Below, in pieces: positions 27,801 to 39,336 of a stretch of DNA of 64,000 nucleotides. The stretch's first letter is position 1, and each line of letters opens with the position of its first letter. The stretch covers positions 1 to 64,000 of the forward strand of contig JBBHKE010001406.1 of NCBI GenBank assembly GCA_037447655.1, given 5' to 3'. The DNA is from Zygnema cylindricum (lineage: Eukaryota > Streptophyta > Zygnematophyceae > Zygnematales > Zygnemataceae). A program made the translations under genes and the position numbers. The notes under the pieces were generated by a model, which searched no databases, was not told the DNA's origin, and was given only the letters and a program-made list of their open reading frames with translations.

Positions 27801-30800
27801 AGATCAATAAACGATGATTGTTACAAATAACTTTTTTAGCGCAAACTCAAATTTGTGTTAGAAACATGGTTTTAGGTTTTTTTTAACAATTTTTGTGAGC
27901 GTTAACAATGTAAAGAGTTTCATTCTACTATTGTTGTTAGCGCAAACAAAAAATTCAGTTACAAACATGGTTCAGAGTTTATTTTACCTCTTTTTGTGAC
28001 CGCGAACAATAAACGATGTTTCTTAGTATTATCTTTGTTATCGCAAACTCAAATTTGTGTTAGAAACATGGTTAGTGTTTTTAATGACTATTATTGTGAG
28101 CGTTAACAATGTAAAGAGTTTCTTACCACTATTGTTGTTAGCGCAAACACAAAATTCAGGTACAAACATGGTTCGGAGTTTATTTTACCTTTTTTTGTGA
28201 CCGCGAACAATAATCGATGTTTCTTACAAATATCTTTGTTAGCGCAAACTCAAATTTGTGTTAGAAACATGGTTTATGGTTTTTTTTAACTATTTTTGTG
28301 AGCGTTAATAGTGTAAAGAGTTTCTTACTACTATTCCTGTTATCGCAAACACAAAAATCAGTTACATACATGGTTTAGAGTTTATTTTATCTTTTTTTGA
28401 GACCGAGAACAATAAACGATGTTTGTTACAATTAACTTTGTTAGCACAAACCTAAATTTGTGTTTGAAACATAGTTTATGGATTTTTTTAACAAATTTTT
28501 TGGGCGTTAACAATGAAAAGAGTTTTTTACCACTATTGCTGTTAGCGCAAACACAAACTCAAAACACAAACATGGTTCGGAGTTTATTTTATATCTTTTT
28601 GTGAAAGCGTACAATAATCGATGTTTTTTACAAATATCTTTGTTAGCGAAAACTCAAATTTGTGTTAGAAACATGGTTTAGGGTTTATTTTAACTATTTT
28701 TGTGAGCGTTAACAATGTAAAGAGTTTCTTACCACTTTTGCTATTAACGCAAACACAAACTCAAAAAACAAACATGGTTCGGAGTTTATTTTATATCTTT
28801 TTGTGACCGCGTACAATAAACGATGTTTCTTTCAATTATCTTTGTTAGCGCAAACTCAAATTTGCGTTAGAAACATGGTTTTGTGTTTTTTTAACTATTT
28901 TTTTGAGCGTTAAGAATGTAAAAAGTTTCTTACCACTATTGCTGTTAGCGCAAACACAAAATTCAGTTACAAACATGGTTCAAAGTTTATTTACCTCTTT
29001 TTGTGACCGCGTACAATAAATGATGTTTCTTACAAATATCTTTCTTAGCGCAAACTCAAATTTGTGTTAGAAACATTGTTTAGGGTTTTTTTTAAGGTTT
29101 TTTTTTAACTATTTTTGTGAGCGTTAACAATGTAAAGAGTTACTTACCACTATTGTTGTTAGCGCAAACACAAACTTGAGTTACAAACATGGTTCGGAGT
29201 TTATTTTACCTCTTTTTGTGAACGTGAACAATAAACGATCTTTGTTACAAATAACTTTGTTAGTGCAAACTCAAATTTGTGTTAGAAACATGGTTTATGG
29301 TTTTTTTTAAGTATTTTTGTGAGTGTTAACAATGGAAAGAGTTTCTTACCACTATTGCTGATAGCGCAAACACAAACTTGAGTAACAAACATGGTTCACA
29401 GTTTATTTTACATCTTTTTGTGACCGCGTACAATAAACGATGCTTCTTAAAAATATCTTTGCTAGCCCAAACTCAAATTTGTGTTATAAACATGGTTTAC
29501 TATTTTTAATAACTATTTTTGTGAGCGTTAACAATGTAAAGAGTTTCTTACCACTATTGCTGTTACTGCAAACACAAACTTCAGTTACAAACATGGTTCA
29601 AAGTTTATTTTACCTCTTTTTGTGAAGGTGAACAATAAAGGATGTTTCTTACAAAAATATTTGTTAGAGCAAACTCAAATTTGTGTTAGAAACATGGTTT
29701 ATGGTTTTTTTTAACAATTTTTGTAAGCGTTAACAATGTAAAGAGTTTCATTCTACTATTGCTGTTAGCGCAAACCAAAAATTCAGTTACAAAAATGTTC
29801 AGAGTTTATTTTACCTCTTTTTGTGACCGCGAACAATAAACGATGTTTCTTAGTATTATCTTTGTTAGCGCAAACTCAAATTTGTGTTAGAAACATGGTT
29901 TAGTGTTTTTAATGACTATTATGATGGGCGTTAACAATGAAAAGAGTTTTTTACCACTATTGCTGTTAGCGCAAACACAAACTCAAAACACAAACATGGT
30001 TTGGAGTTTATTTTTATATCTTTTTGTGAATGCGTACAATAATCGATGTTTTTTACAAATATCTTTGTTAGCGAAAACTCAAATTTGTGTTAGAAACATG
30101 GTTTAGGGTTTATTTTAACTATTTTTGTGAGCGTACACAATGTAAAGAGTTTCTTACCACTTTTGCTATTAACGTAAACACAAAGTCAAAACTTAAACAT
30201 GGCTCGAAATATATTTTATATCTTTTTGTGACCCCGTACATTAAACGATGTTTCTTTCAATTATCTTTGTTAGCGCAAACTCAAATTTGTGTTAGAAACA
30301 TGGTTTAGTGTTTTTAATAACTATTTTTGTGAGCATTAACAATGTAAAAAGTTTCTTACCACTTTTGCTATTAGCGCAAACACAAACACAAAACACAAAC
30401 ATGGTTCGGAGTTTATTTTATATCTTTTTGTGACCGTGAACAATAAACGATGTTTCTTTCAATTATCTTTGTTAGCGCAAACTCAAATTTGCGTTAGAAA
30501 CATGGTTTAGTGTTTTTTTTAACTATTTTTGTGAGCGTTAACAATGTAAAAAGTTTCATACCAATATTGCTGTTAGCGCAAACACAAAATTCAGTTACAA
30601 ACATGGTTCAAAGTTTATTTTACCTCTTTTTGTGACCGCGTACAATAAATGATGTTTCTTACAAATATCTTTGTTAGCGAAAAATCAAATTTGTGTTAAA
30701 AACATGGTTTAGGGTTTATTTTAACTATTTTTGTGAGCGTTAACAATGTTAAGAGTTTCTTACCACTTTTGCTATTAACGCAAACACAAACTCAAAACAC

Positions 30801-32365
30801 AAACATAGTTCAGAGTTTATTTTATATCTTTTTGTGACCGCGTACAATAAACGATGTTTCTTTCAATTATCTTTGTTAGCGAAAACTCAAATTTGCGTTA
30901 GAAACATGGTTTAGTGTTTTTATTAACTATTTTTGTGAGCGTTAAGAATGTAAAAAGTTTCTTACCACTTTTGCTATTAGCGCAAACACAAACACAAAAC
31001 ACAAACATGGTTCGGAGTTTATTTTATATCTTTTTGTGACCGTGAACAATAAACGATGTTTCTTTCAATTATCTTTGTTAGCGCAAACTCAAATTTGCGT
31101 TAGAAACATGGTTTAGTGTTTTTTTTAACTATTTTTGTGAGCGTTAACAATGTAAAAAGTTTCATACCAATATTGCTGTTAGCGCAAACACAAAATTCAG
31201 TTACAAACATGGTTCAAAGTTTATTTTACCTCTTTTTGTGACCGCGTACAATAAATGATGTTTCTTACAAATATCTTTGTTAGCGAAAAATCAAATTTGT
31301 GTTAAAAACATGGTTTAGGGTTTATTTTAACTATTTTTGTGAGCGTTAACAATGTTAAGAGTTTCTTACCACTTTTGCTATTAACGCAAACACAAACTCA
31401 AAACACAAACATAGTTCAGAGTTTATTTTATATCTTTTTGTGACCGCGTACAATAAACGATGTTTCTTTCAATTATCTTTGTTAGCGAAAACTCAAATTT
31501 GCGTTAGAAACATGGTTTAGTGTTTTTATTAACTATTTTTGTGAGCGTTAAGAATGTAAAGAGTTACTTACCACTATTGTTGTTAGCGCAAACACAAACT
31601 TGAGTTACAAACATGGTTCGGAGTTTATTTTACCTCTTTTTGTGACCGCATACAATAAACAATTATTCTTACAAATATATTTGTTAGCGCAAACTCAAAT
31701 ATGTGTTAAAAACATGGTTTAGGGTTTTTTTTAACTATTTTCGTGGGGGTTAACAATGTTAAGGGTTTCATACCACTATTGCTGTACGAGCAAACACAAA
31801 CTTGAGTAACAAACATGGTTCGCAGTTTATTTTACATCTTTTTGTGGGCGCGAACAATAAACGATGTTTCTTACAAATAACTTTGTTAGGACAAACTCAA
31901 ATTTGTTTTAGAAACATAGTTTACGGTTTTTATTAACTATTTTTGTGAGCGTTAACAATGTAAAGAGTTTCTTACCACTATTTTTGTTAGCACAAACACA
32001 AACTTGAATTACAAACATGGTTCATATTTTATTTTACATATTTTTGTGACCGCGAACGATAAACGATGTTTGTTACAAATAACTTTGTTAGCGCAAACTC
32101 AAATTTGTGTTAGAAACATGGTTTAGGTTTTTTTTTAACTATTTTTGTGAGCCTTAACAATGCAAATAGTTTCTTATCACTATTGCTGCTAGCGCAAACA
32201 CAAAATTTAGTAACAAACATGTTCAAGGTTTATTTTACATCTGTTTGTGACCGCGTACAATAAACAATGTTTCTTAGAAATAACTTTGATAGCGCAAACC
32301 CAAATTTGTGTTAGAAAGATGGTTTAGGGATTTTTTTTAACTATTTGTGTTAGCGTTAACAATAA
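24836..32365 (-). repeat. Dimeric ~202-bp satellite array, inverted arm
   Basis: The same dimer as in the left arm, reverse-complemented. Telobox sites therefore appear as GGTTTAGGGTTTTTTT, and the core appears as GTTAGCGCAAAC. The array stops at about 32365, where GCGTTAACAAT gives way to unrelated AT-rich sequence without a gene. This arm also contains a 606-bp tandem higher-order unit. Confidence 0.96.
30361..31550 (-). repeat. 606-bp higher-order repeat in inverted arm
   Basis: The segment beginning ACTTTTGCTATTAGCGCAAA occurs at 30361 and again at 30967, exactly 606 bases later. The intervening sequence is nearly identical. The period equals that of the plus-arm block near 5-6.5 kb, although the variant dimers are different. 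Confidence 0.88.
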
Positions 32366-34139
32366 CGTATTAACTTATATTGTCTACGTTTATGTGCAGC
32401 GGTGTCCGTAAAATTTTTCAGTTAAATAGATACGCGGAACAGATTCTTATACGTGGCATTCCACGCTATATAATGAAAATAATATAATACAGTATGTTAT
32501 ATAGTACTATTGTACGCATACTATATTTTTAAAAAGTTATTGCCGATATGGAATTTGTTGGTCCCATACCGATATATCGGGACCTCTGACCGTTCGATAA
32601 CCGATAACTATCTGTATCGGTGTTATCGCGATAAGTTTTTTACTGATACACAACACTATAAAAACGTATAGAATTCGGAAAAACTACAGTACAGTAGGGA
32701 TGCCTTTGCAGTCTGCCCGGTTTGGGACGAAACCGAACCGAACCAAACCAAAACTGTTCGGTTCAGTTGGGGCATTTATGAAACCAGCTCGGTTAGAAGA
32801 AAATGAGGGAGGGAGGCACTTGCCTTGCTCGATTTAAAACCTTTTGGTTTCATTAGGCCCAAAATAAAATAAACCGAACAAAATTGAACTTTGTCTAGTG
32901 TTCATGCAAATAAAGAAAAACATTATTGATTACTTTAACATTTCATAATCAACAAGTTTTACACCACAACAAACTAAGATTTTACCAAGGGTGAAGCCAA
33001 CTCTTCTATTCAAATTTTGAAATTATATTTTATTATCAAATCACCAAATGCATGCATTATAATTTGAAGGTCCTACGTTAAACTTGTAGTTTTTTTGGTC
33101 AGAGAAAATTACTCTTGCGTTACACGCTTTTGTTTTTTTGTAAGTTGTATTCTTCTTACATCGAATGTGACATGTAGACATAATAGTCCAACGCAAAAGC
33201 GCCTTGATCTTAACCAGTAAACAAGTGTCTCGCGATGTTGTATAAAATAAGGGGATTAGTGAAGGAGTCAAACAATTATAACATACAAGTAGACAAGGGC
33301 CTCTCAAATTCACTTAGTTTTGTGCACTTCCTTGGTGCCACCGTGATTCATCTATAGAGTCTTCAACATCCTTGCCACAACTAGACATGATTTAGGCTCT
33401 CACTTCAATCTTTGAAAATAGGTCACTCACTCAACAACAACAAGGAAGCATGATATAAACGTTATTTTTTCATTAATTAAGTGTAAGATCATACAAAGAT
33501 GAACAATAAAATATTGGTTAGACATGATAAAGTTGAACTGCCTAAGTTCCAACGGTTCGATGTGACGTCGTCGAAGTCGTCATTTCATAGTCGGTTAAAT
33601 ATCTTGAAATTTAGCCTCAAATTGCGCATAACAAACAAACATTAGTGGTTATACGTATGGTTGGGCATAGCAAACTCCCCTTAACATGTAGGTGTATGAC
33701 CACACAATACACCACTCGTCGTTGCGAGATTTAAAAACACTAATACGGTCTCTACTCTTTTTGGTTGAATATTAATAAGCTTTTTGGTAACGATATCATT
33801 TAAAGGAGTGGATTATCACTCGCCGCGACTCTTGATACAACATGAAGATTTTACATTTTAGTTTCATATTTACATTTATTTTAACGTTCCTCCAAGTCAA
33901 GTAAATGTAAAAAAGATTTTATAAATAGTTTGAGTTAATTTATTTTATAAGAATTTAAACCATCGTCAACCATGCATGAATTATTTTGCCATTTGTGACA
34001 TAATACTTGATATAGGTGTAAGTTGAAAACCTGTCGAACCTAAATCGACGATCTTATATCATAAATATTATATTTCCAATATCAAGGGGGTTTGGATGTT
34101 TGTCAGCTTGACGGCCGGACATTGTTAGCATAACAGTAG
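32366..34139. other. Intergenic, no recognised gene
   Basis: This is AT-rich sequence after the satellite. At 32696 there is TAGGGATG, followed some 30 bases later by ACCGAACCGAACC repeats. This resembles the ends of plant hAT elements, but no matching right end was found. A 90-codon minus-strand frame at 33041-33313 has no recognisable domain and is not annotated as a gene. Confidence 0.6.
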
Positions 34140-34359
34140 TTTACCGCCAATCGCTATTAGCGTTGTGTACGCTAATCCCGTCCCGTTTTTTTTTGTTTTT
34201 TTCTAAAATAAAATTATCCACACTATTTAAAGAAAACCCTAATTCCTAATTAGAGCAATCGATATCTTCCAAAATATCCAAATTCCCAATAAGCGTAAAC
34301 CACGCTATTTATTCATATACGCTAAAGAAACTCCTACGCTAATAGCGATTGGCGGTGTA
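34140..34359. mobile_element. MITE, copy 1 of a TA-flanked inverted-repeat family
   Basis: The terminal inverted repeats include a perfect 19-bp match: CCGCCAATCGCTATTAGCG at 34144-34162 pairs with its reverse complement at 34337-34355. The ~220-bp element has an A/T-rich interior with further GCGT..ACGC pieces and no coding capacity. The outer ends read TTTACCG and CGGTGTA. Three related copies lie at 53.4-54.6 kb. Confidence 0.8.
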
Positions 34360-34853
34360 GTGGATCGAATTTGTTCGTAAATGGGTATTTAAGTGTTACT
34401 AATATATAGTTTTGAATTTGATAGACGTCCGCGAAAGAATCGCACGATTTGGGGTTGTATTTTAGAAGAAAACGTAATTGGTGTATATAGACGACAGCGC
34501 GAGGTCAAAATAACAAATGGGTGTTCATTGTTACGAGTTAGGGGTCAAACTAGCCGCGGAATTTAAGGCGTACGTTTATAAAGTACCAAACGAAATAAAT
34601 ATTTCGTTTAGGTACCCACGATGGTTCATTTCGTACAGTTTTTAGTACGAAACGTCACTTTCACTTTATGGAATTTCGTTGGAAGTTTCGCGTGCGAAAT
34701 TTGCGACGCACGATCGTGCGAAGTCGCGTTTCGTTCGGCGCGGACTTTTGCAGGTAAATGTTACATAGTGAAACGTAGCGTTTGATTGGTTAGATAAGCT
34801 ACGTAGTTAGTAAGAGATTTCGCACGTTTTAGCATTGGTCAGTCTGAGTCCTT
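34360..34853. other. Intergenic, no recognised gene
   Basis: No coding feature was seen. The stretch contains short dyads such as AAACGAAATAAATATTTCGT near 34587 and CGCACGATCGTGCG near 34708. No function is assigned. Confidence 0.5.
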
Positions 34854-35596
34854 TGTTAAGATATTAGGCGAATCGGCGTCGACCGAAATCGCGCTGTCAA
34901 ATGTTTTATTCGGTTCACGTCAGTATGTTTCATTTCCTTTGGTACTTTTCTGTTGGTTCGGTTTGGTGCGATCGGCATTCATTTGTACAAATCGGACGTG
35001 GGACGATTTCGAATAAATGTTGGTTCGCGAAGTGCGATTTGGCGTTCGCACAAAATTCTATATGTACGACGAAGCGGCAGTGCGTTTGTACGGCTGATCC
35101 TGCTATGGTTCTACAACGATCCTGCCACATTTTGTGAACTCATTTTGTTCAGTTCACAGAGAGCAGATTTGTCAGACTTTAGGGAGCATTTGTCAAAGTA
35201 GAGGTAGCTTGATGTTGCCGGCTATGGCAAGCGCACTCAGAGTGCATCTGGTCGTTATGTTTAGGGACTCTTTGCGATGTATTGATTTTAGTGGTACTTG
35301 TTCTTTATTATGGTAGTGAGTATTTAGTGAGTGAGTGGAGTTAGGAAATACATCATCCATCAAATGTATTTAGTGTGAGTGTGAGTGAGAATAAGTGTTA
35401 AATGTGAGTTATAAATTTGAGTGAGTTAGATTAGCAAGAGTGAGAGATTGTTTTGGAAAAGCCTCGGCTTAATATATTTATATTTTGTCGATATGGTTTG
35501 TTGTGAGGTGAATGAGATAAATTTGTGTGAAAGCTTTCGCTTTGCATCATATAGGTTTATTGTTTGTGAAGTGAGTCGATCCTTGTGCCTTTAACA
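34854..35596 (+). repeat. 5' LTR of deleted copia-like element
   Basis: This 743-bp LTR starts TGTTAAGATATTAGGCGAAT and ends CCTTTAACA. It is clearly related along its length to 36765-37478, with many substitutions and a few indels, so this is an older insertion than the copia element at 40.5 kb. GTGAG-rich simple sequence occupies its last third. Confidence 0.9.
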
Positions 35597-35598
35597 AT

Positions 35599-35610
35599 TG
35601 GTATCGGAGC
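35599..35610 (+). promoter_or_regulatory. Primer-binding site, initiator methionine tRNA 3' end
   Basis: TGGTATCGGAGC lies two bases after the 5' LTR. It differs by one base from TGGTATCAGAGC, the usual plant primer-binding site complementary to the 3' end of initiator tRNA-Met. Confidence 0.85.
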
Positions 35611-35670
35611 GGGTCTTGCTATTGAGTTTGAAGAATATTTTTGTGAGTAGAATCTGGCTAGTGTTGCTAT

Positions 35671-36390
35671 CATGGGTGGGAGGAAAAAGAAACCGGTTTC
35701 GTCTCGTGCATCAACTTTTACTCCTCCACCGGAGCAACGTGACACATCGCCGGAACCGAGTGAGAAAAGACTAAGTGGCGAAAAGTTTGATGAGGTCCTC
35801 CCCAATGATTTTTCGAACTGAAAAAGAAGGAAACTAATGTTTATGTGACTTTGTCAGAAGAGCAACTCTAGATCTAATTCGATGGACTTGTTCGAACTTT
35901 TGATCAACGACTCTCGATTGTTCAAAAAGGCAAGTTACAAGTGTTTGGCGACTCGGATCCAGATCCGGATGATGATTGTGATGCTGGTGACTCTGAAGTT
36001 GAAGGTAAAAAGAAAAAGAGGGAGAAGATTCGTAAGGGGAAAGGTAAAATGGATGTGGAAGAGGATTTAGATCTCGGTAGTGAGGCCGAAGTTGAGGGGA
36101 ATTTTCGTATGTCCGGAAAAACTGTATTATTTAATGGATCAAATTATGCGGTTTGGAAAAAATATATTAAGGGAGAATTAATTTTAACACTATTACCTGT
36201 GTCCGCTATGGAGACATGTTAGTACACAATGTTTTGATAGATGTGAAAGGAACTCAGATAGAGGGGGAGGTGGCGGCCGTGGTTGTGGTTTTGTTCGCGA
36301 AAATAGTCGAGGAGGAAGCCACGGATTCCGGTACACAATGCGATACAGTTTTAATTTCGTGTGGGAAAACGACAAAGGGCTAATGAGTGA
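35671..36390 (+). pseudogene. Degenerate copia gag fragments
   Basis: A frame opens with MGGRKKKPVSSRAS at 35671 and stops at about 35821. A shifted frame (35941-36222) encodes an acidic/lysine-rich stretch and then LFNGSNYAVWKKYIKGELI, the typical N-terminal segment of copia Gag (gag_3/UBN2-like). After another stop, a glycine/arginine-rich stretch (about 36250-36320) resembles a basic Gag tail, but no CCHC zinc knuckle was seen. Stops and shifts mean no intact Gag is made. The pol region is absent. Confidence 0.7.
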
Positions 36391-36764
36391 ATTTAAGGTT
36401 AAGAAGTAAGTATGGTCAGATAGTAAGGAAAGTGGGAAAGTGAAAAGAAAAAGTTATGAGTGCAGATTTTGATGTCAAATAGTGAGAATTAAAGTGAGCA
36501 GTGAGCAGTCAACGAGTGAGTAAAATGTGAGAGAGACGTGAGTGAGAGAAAGTCAGACAGCCAGTGAGAAGTGAAAATGAAAAGTGAGGTACGGAAGTGA
36601 GTGTACGGTTAGTTTTGAAATGTATGGTGAGTCTGTTTAATGAGTACGTCTGATGTTTAGTGTGAGAGTACGGAGTTAGATTTTGTGTACGACTCTTTTG
36701 TATGAAAAGGGGCGACCAATTGCGGAATCGCGCCTCCAAACGATTCTCCCAATATGAGGGGGAT

Positions 36765-37478
36765 TGTTAACATATTGGGCAAATCGGCGTCGACCGAAAT
36801 CGCACCGTCAAATGTTATGTTCGGTTCGCGTCAGTATGTTTCATTTCGTTTAGTAATTTTTGGTTGGTTCGGTTTGGTACGACCGGCATTCATTTGTATG
36901 AATCGGACGTGGGACGATTTCGAATAAATGTTGGTTTGCGAAGCACGATTTGGCGTCCGCGCAATATTCTTTTTGTACGACGAAGCGACACTGCGTTTGT
37001 ACGGCCATTCCTGCTAGAATTCTACAACGATCCTACCACATTTTGTTCAGTTCACAGAGAGCACATTTGTCAGACTTTAGGGAGCATATTTGTCAGAGTA
37101 GAGGTAGCTTGATGTTGCCGGCTATGGCAGGCATCATAACCGCACTTAGAGTGCATCTGGTCGTTATGTTTAGGGAATGTTTACAATGTATTGATTTTAG
37201 TTGTACTTGTTCTTTGTTATGGTAGTGAGTATTTAGTGAGTGAGTAGAGATAGGAAATATATCATCCATCAAATGTATTCAGTGTGAGTGTGAGTGAGAA
37301 TAAGTGTTAAATGTGAGATAGAAATCTGAGTGAGTTAGATTAGGAAGAGTGACGGCTTAATTTATTTATATTTTGTCGATGTGGTTGAGGTGAATGAGAT
37401 AAATTTGTGTGTAAGCTTCCGTTGTGTATCATCTTGGTTTATTGTTTGTAAAGTGAGTCGATCCTTGTGTCGTTAACA
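36765..37478 (+). repeat. 3' LTR of deleted copia-like element
   Basis: This 714-bp LTR follows the purine tract ATGAGGGGGAT. It begins TGTTAACATATTGGGC and ends CGTTAACA. It is homologous to 34854-35596. Confidence 0.9.
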
Positions 37479-38205
37479 CCCTTTATGATCAATGTTTAGC
37501 CCAGGTAAAACTTGTTTAACGGATCGTTGACTCTGGCCTAGCGAGCCAGGTAAAACATGCTCAACGGAGCGTTGTCTTTGGCCTAGCGAGCCCAGGGCGA
37601 TGATGGAGAAATAGTGGTCGAAGAGAAGAGTAGACATCTTTTCATTTGGAAAATTTGTGGAAATTCTGACTGGTCGTGGTTTTGAGCTAATAAAACCAAA
37701 TTGGAGCAATGACATTTTTGCACGAAACTCTCTTACAAAACTAAGTAGTCTTTTAGTAGTTAAGAGATAGAATTATCAAGAGTGGAGAGTAGTGGAAAAC
37801 ACTTTATAAAGAAGGGTTGAGCCATGAGGGCAAGAGAACAAGCTAATGTTATGTGGACATAACCTTTTTCTAATTTAAAGTTTATCCTTATGTGAGTGTT
37901 TTCCAATGTGGATGTGTATTTTCCAATATATGGAATGTGTGGTTGAAATTGGTTGTAGTAATGGGATATTATGAGAGGTAGGAAATCCTATTATAGTTAG
38001 TAACCCTAACTTTCTTTAATCGCATTAAATTGCATTTTGTTTTAATGTTGTCTCCGCTCAAAGCCATTTCCACAAAAAAATATAAAAGCGTCCAAAATTT
38101 GAGACTTCTTGCCTTAAAAGGTAAAAGCACAAAAAACACTCTGAAAACCAAAAACTCGCAAACAAAAACACACTAACATCGATTTATACCAATCGTCGAG
38201 CATTA
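37479..38205. other. Intergenic with a short tandem duplication
   Basis: A 45-bp unit starting CCAGGTAAAAC and ending GGCCTAGCGAG occurs twice in tandem (37501-37545 and 37546-37590), with 6 differences by eye. It creates a repeated peptide in an 80-codon minus-strand frame (37473-37715). That frame has no recognised domain and I do not call it a gene. Nothing else was recognised. Confidence 0.6.
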
Positions 38206-38462
38206 GGGTACGTCCCCATCTATTAAAGTATCTACTTTATACTGTCGTTTACACCCTAAACGCAGTTCCGAACGAGAAAAACTTTAGTTGTTCAAGAAAA
38301 TAAATTATTTGTAAGTACAACAAACGTCAAGTCGATACTTTGAATGTACGTCATGTATGTCGCCAAGTTAACGAATTTTGGCATTTTCTTTTTTTCGACC
38401 CCCAGGCAAGAGAATAGAACCTGTCCAAAAACTTCATCAAAAGTCACCTTGCGACTTGTTTC

Positions 38463-39336
38463 TGTAACTCTGAGACCTCCATAAGTCCTCAGAGTGGATA
38501 GCTTCCAAGAAGCCTCTAGGATAATCCTGACCCCTTTGTGTTTAAGCAAAAATAACTGCCACCTTGGCAGACAAAAACTCTGACCAAATTCACCCCTGTG
38601 AAGGCAAGACTCCCCTGAGTCGATAGCAAAAAGAATCTCTGAATTTGCTCCCCTGAGCAGTAAGTTATGGAGGGTCAAAGTTGACCTTTTGTACAGAAGC
38701 TCTCTGGGAGAGAGGGTCCTATCTTCTAATTTTTCTAAGTCCTATCTCTCTCACAAACTCTATCTACTGATGTACGGAACCAATCAGAATTGAGTTCCGT
38801 ACGCAAAAGTACATCTGCCGGTGTACTTTATGTACAGACAGTGTACGACATGGCCAAAATGTTGACACATGTCAAATCCGGATTCGGTGCCATAATCTCC
38901 GGAGATTCCACAATCCAACGGAATTTCGCCACGTGTCATCCGATGTGGCGATGGCCACAAACCGCCGAAATCTTTCTCCGCGATCTCGGCGCTAATCTCG
39001 GCCGTCCGATTAAAGTCGGCTTTAATCGTAGCCGTAATAAATACATGCGCGGTATTTGTTTCATTTACGAAACAAATGCGCGGTACTGATTTGTGTCCGT
39101 ACTGTAAGTCGTACATTTACATTTTACTGGATCTATGTATCCCGTAATTCATTGCAGTTAAATGGTTTATCGCGCGCATAACCATTTAAATCAATATCTA
39201 ACTACATAATACGTAATACTACTGCTAGACTTAACGGCTAAGGCTACCGGCTATTTCCTATCTGCCGGCCGGTAGGTACATGGATCAAATCCTGCCGCCG
39301 GCACATACCTTTTAATTAAATAAATAAACCCTAACA
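38463..39336 (-). repeat. Decayed solo-LTR-like sequence related to the 40.5-kb copia LTR
   Basis: Read on the minus strand, this region shares ordered blocks with the LTR at 40535-41424: ATCGGACGGCCG; a CTCTCTC..AGAGAGCTT block; CATAACTTACTGCTCAGG; ATTCTTTTTGC; GACTCAGGGGAGTCTTG; ATTATCCTAGAGGC. A minus-strand frame at 38292-38678 and plus-strand frames in the copia LTRs share the peptide FAxDSGES for this reason and are not genes. The limits are estimates: minus-strand ends read TGTTAG and TTACA, and no target duplication is evident. An internal tRNA-like B box also appears antisense, as in the copia LTR. Confidence 0.55.
39221..39303 (+). other. tRNA-like segment in decayed LTR
   Basis: On the plus strand (antisense to the LTR) CTTAACGGCTAAGGCTACCG resembles a pol III A-box region, and GGATCAAATCC at 39282-39292 resembles a B box (GGTTCRANTCC). 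The spacing is tRNA-like. Divergence makes this tentative. The matching position and orientation of the clearer tRNA-like block in the copia LTRs supports it. Confidence 0.35.

Larger units (their letters stand above)
34854..37478 (+). mobile_element. Deleted copia-like LTR retrotransposon derivative
   Basis: Two direct LTRs (34854-35596 and 36765-37478) begin TGTTAA and end TAACA. They flank only 1168 bp of internal DNA. The flanks are TCCTT (34849-34853) and CCCTT (37479-37483), a 5-bp target duplication with one change. A methionine-tRNA primer site follows the left LTR and a purine tract (36754-36764) precedes the right one. The interior keeps only gag fragments; protease, integrase, reverse transcriptase and RNase H are all missing. 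The element could only have moved with help from another copy. Confidence 0.9.

Noticed and set aside
1-32365. CRISPR-like or bacterial repeat array
   Set aside because: There are no unique spacers between repeats. The whole unit repeats with drift, and the rest of the window is eukaryotic.
33041-33313. 90-codon minus-strand frame
   Set aside because: No recognisable domain and no splice or start context. Chance length in AT-rich DNA.
38292-38678. 128-codon minus-strand frame, similar to frames at 41248 and 46565
   Set aside because: The similarity is explained by LTR homology (FAxDSGES lies in LTR sequence). No protein domain is present.
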